64,000 nt of DNA from Gordonibacter urolithinfaciens (GTDB lineage: Bacteria; Actinomycetota; Coriobacteriia; Coriobacteriales; Eggerthellaceae), in the NCBI RefSeq assembly GCF_900199375.1, contig NZ_LT900217.1, forward strand, positions 1,736,001 through 1,800,000, in the 5' to 3' direction. Both the position numbers and the translations under genes were made by a program. Below the pieces are notes generated by a model. It ran no database searches and was not told the origin of the DNA. It was given only the letters and a program-made list of their open reading frames with translations. Numbering within the stretch: position 1 is the first letter of the stretch; the number at the start of each line of letters is the position of its first letter. Below are positions 16,638 to 23,857 of this stretch, piece by piece.

Positions 16638-17108
16638 CCATATCCGTCCACGATATGAAGCAACTCGGTTTCCTTTATATGCGATCACTGATATCCACAC
16701 CGATTGATCTAAAACGGACACGCTTCAGCCGGGAGTGTAAGAGTTGGTATTAGCTCAATCAAAATGCGCCGTATAGAGAATGATGCCTTTCATTGCAATT
16801 TGAGCATTGGCGGGAAGATAGCTTCTGCTAGTCATTTTTAGTAATGCCAGCTACGGGCGGCTTTCCGCCCTTCTACAGGTTGCGGGACGTGGCGAGAAAC
16901 TCTCCGCCTACGGAAAGCTTAGAAAGCCGCCGTCGAAACGGCGTGCACCAACCTGATGCTCGGGGGGGGGCATGTCGCGCCTGAGGCTGTCCGGGCCACG
17001 TCGGGGCACCTCCCGCGTCGGCCGTTCCTTTGTTTTGCTCGGTGAACAGTGGAAATGAAAGAGAAAGCCGGGCGACTCTGAACAAGTTCCCGGCTTAATC
17101 TAAACAAC
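16638..17108. other. Spacer within mobile-element relic
   Basis: 471 bp with no gene that I can support. It holds a compact hairpin with T-rich tail (GGGCGG-CTTT-CCGCCC-TTCT, 16855-16874), a run of nine G at about 16962-16970, and an 8-bp inverted repeat AAGCCGGG/CCCGGCTT (17065-17072 and 17089-17096). The left part is noticeably AT-richer than the chromosome around it, consistent with foreign origin. Confidence 0.5.
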
Positions 17109-17449
17109 GTGTTCGATTTGTCGCTGGGGCTGTACGACCCCGCTAACTCTGATCGATGGTTCAAGATGTTCTCAGTAGATCACGGCCCCGGAGAGCACGG
17201 AACCGTGATGAAAACCTTCACTGATTCGCTGGGCGTCGAACATCAGCGGGGCAAGGACTATCGGTGCCTCAAGCCCCACATGCCGAGGCGCGGCCAGGCA
17301 GCTATCCTATGCACGCAGGTGGTGGATGCGAAAACGACTCAAGGCAGTTAGGCCACTTGAACTTCGACACGACGATGAACATCTACACGCATTTTGAGAA
17401 GGAAAACGACCGCATTGTAAGCGAAGCGTTTCGGAACGCGCTATCGTAG
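17109..17449 (+). pseudogene. Tyrosine recombinase (integrase) C-terminal relic
   Basis: The final part, QLGHLNFDTTMNIYTHF followed by EKENDRIVSEAFRNALS and a stop, is the unmistakable end of a phage/ICE integrase, with the LGH motif and catalytic tyrosine in NIYTHF. Just upstream in another frame lies VVDAKTTQ, which in intact integrases joins directly to this tail, so a frameshift separates them at about 17340-17350. Further upstream the text is too decayed to show the HxxR motif, and the N-terminal half is missing. It is 965 bp from tRNA-Thr, a typical integration target. Confidence 0.72.
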
Positions 17450-17474
17450 AAATAGACGTAGCCAAGAAACGAAG

Positions 17475-17516
17475 AAAGCGCCGGAGGTAGGTGATAACTC
17501 ACCGTTCGGGCGCTTT
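17475..17516 (-). terminator. Terminator of the XRE/tRNase-like operon
   Basis: AAAGCGCC pairs with GGCGCTTT, with an inner GGTGA/TCACC helix, and on the reverse strand the hairpin is followed by CTTCGTTTCT. It lies 24 bp past the stop of the CdiA-like gene. Confidence 0.7.
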
Positions 17517-17539
17517 GCTAAGTACATATTACAGCGGAA

Positions 17540-17938
17540 TCACCTAATGTCAATCACGGTTCCGCTACGGTTCACATAAATCAGACGCTTGATCGCTTTG
17601 ACCTTCGCGCAGCCGTTCCTCAGCTCGCGTTCTATGATCCCATCGGAAGCACCCTTCATGCGCCGGGAATCGAAGATGATGTTCGCTGCTTGGTGGCTTG
17701 CCTTGCGAAGGTTGCGCTCAATCGCCTTTGGATTGATAGCTTTAGGAGCCTTGATCTCCCATGCTGCGCCGTCAATGATCACGTCAGCTGACGTAGTTCG
17801 GTACTCCTCGCTGCGGCGGATGAACTCTACGGTCATGCCTGCCATCGCGAGCGACTTGGCCGTCTCGTATTCGTGCGGCCAGACGTTGAGGTCTGGTGCA
17901 ATGATGATCTTTCCCCTAGGTTGTTTCATAACGATCAT
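17540..17938 (-). CDS. CdiA C-terminal tRNase-like domain protein
   Basis: 132 residues. The start ATG overlaps the stop of the upstream XRE gene (TAATG), so translation is coupled. The segment TTSADVIIDGAAWEIKAPKA, followed by RNLRKASHQAANIIFDSRR and VKAIKRLIYVNRSGTVIDI, resembles the CdiA-type C-terminal nuclease fold, in which Asp, Glu and Lys of the D-x(9)-E-x-K pattern are catalytic. Such small proteins are common in conjugative elements of Gram-positive gut bacteria, paired with an XRE regulator. Whether it acts as a toxin, a nuclease or something milder is not known. No separate immunity gene was seen. Confidence 0.65.
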   Translation of the reverse strand: MIVMKQPRGKIIIAPDLNVWPHEYETAKSLAMAGMTVEFIRRSEEYRTTSADVIIDGAAWEIKAPKAINPKAIERNLRKASHQAANIIFDSRRMKGASDGIIERELRNGCAKVKAIKRLIYVNRSGTVIDIR

Positions 17939-18183
17939 TATACGACTGCTAAGGTTGCTGAAGGCTTCAACTTGCACGCCGTAGGCTTCTTGCCCGAGAA
18001 ACTTATCAGGTCGCGAACTTCGACGTCGAGAGCCATGGCGATACGGTGAATCGCGCTGATGCTGATATGGAGCTTGTCAAGCTCGATGCGTGATATATAC
18101 GCTTTTCCTTTTGAGCTGCCTATCATGAAAGCGAGTTTATCCTGCGCCATTTCCTGTTCCAAGCGGAATCGTCGTATTCGCAT
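17938..18183 (-). CDS. XRE-family HTH regulator (paired with tRNase-like gene)
   Basis: 81 residues, starting MRIRRFRLEQEMAQDKLAFM. The helix-turn-helix reads AQDKLAFMIGSSKGKAYISR then IELDKLHISISAIHRIAMAL and DVEVRDLISF, a normal Cro/CI fold with a slightly long turn (SSKGKA). The tail KKPTACKLKPSATLAVV is basic. The open frame upstream of 18183 continues but is not HTH-like. It overlaps its downstream partner by one base and may repress the operon. The region upstream (18250-18330) is AT-rich and probably holds the promoter. Confidence 0.75.
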   Translation of the reverse strand: MRIRRFRLEQEMAQDKLAFMIGSSKGKAYISRIELDKLHISISAIHRIAMALDVEVRDLISFSGKKPTACKLKPSATLAVV

Positions 18184-18365
18184 AACGAGCTTCTGCAGGA
18201 AAAGAAGGGTTCGTGGGAATACGCGACGAAGACGAAAAGTGGCCTCAATAGTGATGGACTCGGAGCGCTTCTTTCGGAAATGATAGCAAGATAGTGATCG
18301 TATTATGACGATGGACAAAAATAATTTTCCCGCAGTTTTCCCCGCGAGTAGATTGAAAGATGGGA

Positions 18366-18404
18366 ACAAAGAAACAGGCCAGCCAAGTTTCCCAAGCTGA
18401 CCTG
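18366..18404 (-). terminator. Terminator of tRNA-Thr
   Basis: On the reverse strand CAGGtCAGC...GCTGgCCTG forms a hairpin starting 10 nt after the encoded CCA, then TTTCTTTG. Confidence 0.65.
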
Positions 18405-18413
18405 CACTTTTTC

Positions 18414-18489
18414 TGGAGCCAACGAGCGGATTCGAACCGCTGACCTACGCATTACGAGTGCGTTGCTCTACCAGCTGAGCCACGTTGGC
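18414..18489 (-). tRNA. tRNA-Thr (CGT)
   Basis: Reverse strand. Acceptor GCCAACG/CGTTGGC, D-arm GCTCAGCTGGTAGAGC, anticodon stem ACGCA/TGCGT around CTCGTAA (anticodon CGT, reads ACG), T-arm AGCGG-TTCGAAT-CCGCT, discriminator T and an encoded CCA. All four helices pair fully. It borders the mobile-element relic and may have been its integration site, but no duplicated 3' end was found within the window. Confidence 0.96.
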
Positions 18490-18787
18490 GTCACGGCTTC
18501 TTTGCGAAGCGCGAATACGCAGTATACCGAAAGGTGCTCCGACCTGCAATAGGCCGTTGCGAGCAATCCTCAAATTTATCTTGGAACGTCGTTTGCCTCC
18601 GTGCGCATCTGGACGCTAATACGGGGGCGCGGTTCGAGAGGGCGCGGTCGAGGCGTTCCGGCTCGCTGCCAGGCCGGTAACGACCTTCGCAAGCCGGCCG
18701 CACGACGCGGAGAAGCGCGCGCGTGCCGCGCTACGATCGGGCTGCGAACGGCAAAGAGGTTTTAACGAAGGCGGAAGGAGCGGTCCG

Positions 18788-19807
18788 ATGGTGAAATCGA
18801 GCACAGAGCCAGACATGCAGGCGATCGTGGTAAACGCGTTCGGCGGGCCAGATGTGTTGGTGGAGCAGCGCGTTCCCCTGCCCGAGCCGCATGCAGGCGA
18901 GGTGCGCGTGCGCCTGTGCGCAGCCGGTGTCAACCCGGTGGAAACCTATCTGCGGGCGGGCCAGTACGCCCAGCTCCCCGAGCTGCCCTACGTTCCAGGC
19001 AACGACGGCGCCGGCATCGTCGACGCGTGCGGGGCGAACCTTCCCTCGGGCGCTCCGCACGTGGGGGAGCGCGTGTTCGTGGCGGCGGCGCGTGCCCGCC
19101 GCTGCACCGGCACCTATGCCGAGTTCGTCGTCTGCGACGCCTCCGCCGTGGCCCCGCTTCCCGACGCCGTTCCGTTCGAGCAGGGCGCGGGCCTCGGCAC
19201 TCCCGGACTGGCGGCGGCCGACGCGTTGTTCGTGCGCGCGCGGGTGCGTCCCGGCGAAACGGTGCTCGTCCACGGTGCAAGCGGCGGGGTGGGAATCCTC
19301 GCGGTGCAGCTTGCGCATCGCATCGGGGCCGTCGTGTACGGCACGGCCGGCGACGCCCGAGGTCGGCAGCTCGTGGAGCGCCTCGGTGCCCGGCGCGCCT
19401 TCGACCACCACGCCGAGGGTTACTTGGATGAGATTCTCGCGGTCACCCAGGGTCGCGGCGTCGATGTCGTGATCGACATGGCCGCGCAAGCCAACCTCAT
19501 GAAGGATGCGAAGGTGGCCGCCGTGCGCGGGCGCATCGTGATCGTCGGCAGCCGCGGCTCGCTCGACTTCGATCCCCGTGCGCTCATGAAGGCCGACCTC
19601 GACGTGCGCGGCATGGGCGTGAACAACCTGCATCCCGACGAGCTCGATTTGGTGATGCACGCGCTGTCCGCCGCGCTGCAGGGCGGGATGCGGGTGATCG
19701 TCGCGCGTTCGTTCCCCTTGGAGGAGGCTGCCGACGCCCATCGCGCCGTCGCCGAGCGCGGCAAGGACGGGAAGATCGTGCTCGTCATGCCTGGTGGTTG
19801 CACATGA
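18788..19807 (+). CDS. Zinc-independent quinone oxidoreductase-like MDR protein
   Basis: 339 residues. The ATG follows GGAAGGAG with 7-nt spacing. The medium-chain dehydrogenase fold is complete: substrate domain MQAIVVNAFGGPDVLVEQRV, LPYVPGNDGAGIV, the NADPH-binding motif LVHGASGGVGILAVQLAHRI (about 159-178), and GRGVDVVIDMAAQANL. The catalytic and structural zinc cysteines are absent, as in zeta-crystallin/QOR proteins that reduce quinones or enones with NADPH. The stop overlaps the start of the next gene (ATGA), so the two are one operon. Confidence 0.9.
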   Translation: MVKSSTEPDMQAIVVNAFGGPDVLVEQRVPLPEPHAGEVRVRLCAAGVNPVETYLRAGQYAQLPELPYVPGNDGAGIVDACGANLPSGAPHVGERVFVAAARARRCTGTYAEFVVCDASAVAPLPDAVPFEQGAGLGTPGLAAADALFVRARVRPGETVLVHGASGGVGILAVQLAHRIGAVVYGTAGDARGRQLVERLGARRAFDHHAEGYLDEILAVTQGRGVDVVIDMAAQANLMKDAKVAAVRGRIVIVGSRGSLDFDPRALMKADLDVRGMGVNNLHPDELDLVMHALSAALQGGMRVIVARSFPLEEAADAHRAVAERGKDGKIVLVMPGGCT

Positions 19808-20493
19808 TCTACGTCACGGGCGACACCCATGGCAGCTACCGGCACGTTCGCGCTTTCGCGCGCGAGCACAGCCTGGGCCCCGACGACGTGATCGTGTGCC
19901 TGGGCGACACCGGGTTCGACTACTTCGGCGACGAGCGCGACGACGCCGTGAAGGTTCGCGCCTCCCTGGCGGGCGTCACCTTCCTCTGCATCCGCGGCAA
20001 CCACGACCGCAACCCGGCGGCGCTCTCCGGCTACCACCTGCAACCGTGGCACGGCGGCGAGGCGTACGTCGACGAGGCATATCCCCGAATCCTGTTCGCC
20101 CGCGACGGCAGCGTGTTCGACCTCGAGGGCCGCCTTGCCATCGCCATCGGCGGCGCCTACAGCGTGGACAAGCAGCACCGGCTGGCGAACGGCCATCTCT
20201 GGTTCCCCGACGAGCAGCTCACCGAAGCCGAGAAGCGGCACGTCGAGCAGGCCCTCGACCGCCGCCGCTGGCGCATCGACACCGTGCTCTCCCACACCTG
20301 CCCCGCCGCGTTCGTCCCGCAGGAGGCCCTGCTGCCATCCATCGACCAGTCCACGGTTGATACCTCCATGGAGGATTGGCTGCAGCGCATCGAGCAGCGC
20401 CTCGACTACCGCCGCTGGTACTGCGGCCACTTCCACATCGAGAAGCAGGTCGGCCGCCTCCGCTTCCTCCACAAGGACATCGTGCCGCTCTAG
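19804..20493 (+). CDS. Calcineurin-like metallophosphoesterase
   Basis: 229 residues starting MIYVTGDTHGSYRHVRAFA, overlapping the previous stop. All five family motifs are visible: GDTHG, CLGDTGFDYFGDE, the GNHD box in CIRGNHDRNPAAL, LSHTCP and the final CGHFH. These supply the ligands for two metal ions. Short members of this type are phosphatases or phosphodiesterases of unknown substrate. It ends 20 bp before the convergent antiporter gene. Confidence 0.92.
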   Translation: MIYVTGDTHGSYRHVRAFAREHSLGPDDVIVCLGDTGFDYFGDERDDAVKVRASLAGVTFLCIRGNHDRNPAALSGYHLQPWHGGEAYVDEAYPRILFARDGSVFDLEGRLAIAIGGAYSVDKQHRLANGHLWFPDEQLTEAEKRHVEQALDRRRWRIDTVLSHTCPAAFVPQEALLPSIDQSTVDTSMEDWLQRIEQRLDYRRWYCGHFHIEKQVGRLRFLHKDIVPL

Positions 20494-20513
20494 GCGGCCC
20501 CCTCGCGCCCGCC

Positions 20514-21788
20514 CTACGCCGGCGGGAACCTCACCACCAGGTACAGCCCCGCAATAACCACGGTGAGCAGCATGATGGGGAAGCCGGTCTTCAGGAACTG
20601 CACGAACGTGATCTCGTGGCCGTTCTTCTTGCTGATGTCGGACAGCACCACGTTGGCGCTGGCGCCGATGAGGGTGCCGTTGCCGCCGAGGCAGGCGCCC
20701 AGCGACACGGCCCACCACAGCGGCGTGACGTCCATGCCGGTGGACTCCATGGCCAGCAGGATGGGGATCATGGTGGCCACGAACGGGATGTTGTCCAGGA
20801 AGCTGGAGATGACGGCCGAGCCCACCAGCAGCACGAGCATGGTGACGAACACGTTGCCGCCCGTGGCGTCGATGAGCGCATGCGCCAGCATCTCGATGAC
20901 GCCCGTCTCGGCCATGGCGCCCACGATGACGAACAGGCCGGCGAAGAACGCGAGCGTGGTCCACTCCACGTTCGCGAGCGCCTCCTCGATGCTCTCGCCC
21001 GAGATGAGCATGATGATGCCGGCCGCGCCGAGCGCGATGACGCTCGACTCCAGCCCCAGCGCCCCGTGCGCCATGAAGCCCACCACCACGAGGCCTATCA
21101 TGACGTAGCTCTGCTTCAGCAGACGCTTGTTCTTGATCATGGCGTGCTCGTCCAGCTCCATGATGCGTGCACGATGCTCCTCGTTCACGTGCATCTTCCG
21201 GCCGTACAGGAAATAGAACACCACCAGCACTGCAGCCAGGATGACCACGACGGCCGGCGCGTCGTACAGGATGAAATCGAAGAACGTGAATCCGGCGGCC
21301 GAGCCGATCATGATGTTGGGCGGATCGCCGATGAGCGTGGCGGTGCCGCCGATGTTGGACGCGAGGATCTCGGTCATGAAGAACGGTATGGGGTTCACGT
21401 CGAGCAGCTTGCACACGGTGAGCGTCATGGGGCCGATGAGAAGCACGGTGGTCACGTTGTCCAAGAACGCCGATAGCACGGCGGTGAGCAGCACGAACAG
21501 CAGCATGACCTTCCAAGGCTCGCCTTTTGCGAGCCGCGCGGCCTTGATGGCCAGGAACTCGAACATGCCGGACAGCTTCACCACCGAAACGAACAGCATC
21601 ATGCCCAGGAGCACGCCGAGCGTGTTGAAGTCTATGTGCTCCATGGCCGCGTCGAACGGCAGCACGTGCAGCGCCAGCACCAGCATGGCGCCCACGATGG
21701 CGGCAAGCGAGCGGTGCAGCTTCTCCGTCATGATGGCCACCATGACGATGACGAACACCGCGATCGATACGATTTGGCTTACGTCCAT
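20514..21788 (-). CDS. ArsB/NhaD-type (ion transporter superfamily) antiporter
   Basis: 424 residues with about eleven helices starting at MDVSQIVSIAVFVIVMVAIM. The duplicated family motif appears as SAFLDNVTTVLLIGPMTL plus NIGGTATLIGDPPNIMIGSA in the first half, and SSFLDNIPFVATMIPILL plus CLGGNGTLIGASANVV in the second. This is the pattern of SLC13/ArsB/NhaD proteins (arsenite, Na+/H+ or dicarboxylate). No ars genes are adjacent, so sodium-proton exchange or organic-acid transport is more likely than arsenite export. Single gene. Confidence 0.9.
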   Translation of the reverse strand: MDVSQIVSIAVFVIVMVAIMTEKLHRSLAAIVGAMLVLALHVLPFDAAMEHIDFNTLGVLLGMMLFVSVVKLSGMFEFLAIKAARLAKGEPWKVMLLFVLLTAVLSAFLDNVTTVLLIGPMTLTVCKLLDVNPIPFFMTEILASNIGGTATLIGDPPNIMIGSAAGFTFFDFILYDAPAVVVILAAVLVVFYFLYGRKMHVNEEHRARIMELDEHAMIKNKRLLKQSYVMIGLVVVGFMAHGALGLESSVIALGAAGIIMLISGESIEEALANVEWTTLAFFAGLFVIVGAMAETGVIEMLAHALIDATGGNVFVTMLVLLVGSAVISSFLDNIPFVATMIPILLAMESTGMDVTPLWWAVSLGACLGGNGTLIGASANVVLSDISKKNGHEITFVQFLKTGFPIMLLTVVIAGLYLVVRFPPA

Positions 21789-21990
21789 GCGAGCTCCCCC
21801 TGCGAACCGGGCTGTACGATGTCCACCCCGCCCCCCGCCTGCTCGAAGCAGTCAAGCGGCCAGATCACCTCACTATACCAATATCGGGGAGCAAGCGACA
21901 GGGCGAAATCGCCCTGTGCATGACGGCGTCCGCGACGTGCTGTCGGCGACACCCGGCTGGAGGTGCGGTGGGCGAGCTCTGCCCCTGCGG

Positions 21991-23580
21991 CTACGACAAG
22001 GGGTACTGGAGGAGCTCGTCGATGGTGATGAAGCGGTAGCCCTGGTCCTTCAGGCGGGGGAGCGCCTTCTTGAGCGCCTCGATGGTCTGCGAGCGATCGC
22101 CGCCGCCGTCGTGCATGAGGACGATGGCCCCCGGCCAAGCATCCTCGATCTGCTTGGCGATGGCGTCCGCTCCCGGTCTGCGCCAGTCGCTCGAATCGAT
22201 GTTCCAGCCGATCTCCGCCTTGATAAGCGGGCCGATGTTCTTCACCACGTCGTCGCCGAAATTGCCCCCGGGGGTGCGGAAGATACGGCTCGCCTCGGCG
22301 CCGGTGACGGCCTCGATGGCGGCGCGCCCTTTCTCTACCTCGGCTTTCTGCTCCTCGGGCGACATGAAGCCCAGGTTCACGCCCTGGCCGCTGCCGGCGG
22401 CGTGGTCGTAGGAGTGCGTGCACACCTGATGGCCCTCGGAGACTGCGCGCTTCACGAACGCGTCGCCGTTGTCCTGTTCTATGCGGTTGCCCACGGTGAA
22501 GAACGTGGCCTTTGCGCCGTGTTCGGCCAGCACGTCGAGCACCCGGCCGGTCTGGTCGCCCCAGGGGCCGTCGTCGAACGTGAGCGCGATCACCTTGTCG
22601 TCGCCCACGTCGGGCGATACGTTGCGGCGCACGATGTTGCTGGGCTCCTGCTTGACCTGCTCGGCCGTGATGCCGGACGTCTTGCCGGTCTTCGTGGCCT
22701 TTACGCCGTCCTTGCCCTCGCCCTCCACCAGGTGGATGGCGCCGTTGCCTTCCTGTGCGACCGTCCAGGGAATGGCCGTTTCCACGGAGTCGGACGGCTC
22801 CTCGATCGGGCCGCCGTCGCCGATCTCCACTACGTCTCCCGACCCCAGCTTCGTGTCAAGCTCGGTGACCTTCTCGCCGTTCACCGTGGCGTGGAACGGC
22901 TCCCCCTTGCCTGCCTCCAGCACGCTGCCGTCCACGGCCAGCAGGTCGCCCGGCTGGGGCTTGACGCCGCTGGCGGACAGGGCGTCGCCGAGCGTCTTGC
23001 CGCCGTGCACTTCGACGCTCGCCCCGTTCAGCGTGATGTTGGCGGGCAGGCTCTGCACGAACAGCACCACGCCGATGATGACGGCGGCCACCAAGCCCAC
23101 GCCGGCGAGCACGCTCGCAAGTCGCCGGCGTGGGCGCTCGGGCTTCTGCGCGATGCGCATATAGCGGTCGTGATCTTGGTAGGGGGCCGAGGCGGCGTCG
23201 ACTTGCGCACCGCGCCCCTTGCCGCGGGAGGCGTCGCTCGCCCGACGCGGCCGCGCCCCTGCACTTGCCGATGGGCTGTAGCGCTGACCGGTGCGGTTTT
23301 GCGGGGGAATGCGCCCTGAGTGGGAGGGACGTCCTCCCGCGCGCGACGAGGGATGGGATACGGGGCGTCCTGCAGCGCGTTGGCTCGGCGCGGCATCGTC
23401 TTCCCGCGCGGAAACGTGCGTGCGTGCAACGCCGGCGCGTGCTTGATGCGCTGGGGAGCCTTCGGGGATGTGGCGGTGGGCGGCATCGGTGCGCTCGCGG
23501 CCGTTCGGCCGCGGCATGCGCCTGCTATCCGCGTTGTGCGAGGGGTGTTCTCCGAATTCGTCGTACATCTCTGCCCCCAT
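21991..23580 (-). CDS. Membrane-anchored polysaccharide deacetylase (NodB domain)
   Basis: 529 residues if started at 23580; a second ATG at 23568 has a better-placed GGGGG ribosome site and would give 525. The first 150 residues are hydrophilic and Arg/Ser/Pro-rich, then one helix (LAGVGLVAAVIIGVVLFVQS), a small beta-grasp/G5-like segment (ITLNGASVEVHGGKTLGDAL), and the NodB domain. That domain has TFDDGP (about 335), the metal-binding HSYDHA, RTPGG and VLMHDGGGD. All catalytic motifs of carbohydrate esterase family 4 are present, so deacetylation of peptidoglycan GlcNAc/MurNAc outside the cell is expected. Divergent from the murT-gatD fusion gene. Confidence 0.9.
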   Translation of the reverse strand: MGAEMYDEFGEHPSHNADSRRMPRPNGRERTDAAHRHIPEGSPAHQARAGVARTHVSAREDDAAPSQRAAGRPVSHPSSRAGGRPSHSGRIPPQNRTGQRYSPSASAGARPRRASDASRGKGRGAQVDAASAPYQDHDRYMRIAQKPERPRRRLASVLAGVGLVAAVIIGVVLFVQSLPANITLNGASVEVHGGKTLGDALSASGVKPQPGDLLAVDGSVLEAGKGEPFHATVNGEKVTELDTKLGSGDVVEIGDGGPIEEPSDSVETAIPWTVAQEGNGAIHLVEGEGKDGVKATKTGKTSGITAEQVKQEPSNIVRRNVSPDVGDDKVIALTFDDGPWGDQTGRVLDVLAEHGAKATFFTVGNRIEQDNGDAFVKRAVSEGHQVCTHSYDHAAGSGQGVNLGFMSPEEQKAEVEKGRAAIEAVTGAEASRIFRTPGGNFGDDVVKNIGPLIKAEIGWNIDSSDWRRPGADAIAKQIEDAWPGAIVLMHDGGGDRSQTIEALKKALPRLKDQGYRFITIDELLQYPLS

Positions 23581-23857
23581 GGCGATCGAACGCCGTGCTT
23601 AGTCGTCGTTGTCGTCGTCCGCTTCATTCTACCCGAAACATGCGCTCGGCGAGCGCGCAAAGCACGGTTCGTCACCGACGAACCGCCCGTATGATCCAAT
23701 TTAACACCATAGCACGTTCAAACCTTTGCCGCGGAAGGTCGGCAAGCCTTTCTACTGAAATTTGTATGGAGGGAACACGACGGCAGGCCGCGGTGCCTGC
23801 GGACCCGTCGGCGATAAGGGTTATACTGGGGCGCGTCTCGAACCGAAAGGATTGCCC

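Noticed and set aside
16960-16971. Run of nine G bases (also nine at about 60718-60727 and eight at 14722-14729) as phase-variation tracts
   Set aside because: None lies in a coding region or between promoter boxes of an identified gene, so there is no evidence of switching; could also be sequencing-sensitive homopolymers.
17264-17449. 61-residue protein as an intact gene
   Set aside because: Its first half is out-of-frame text; only the final integrase tail is meaningful, so it was merged into the integrase pseudogene.
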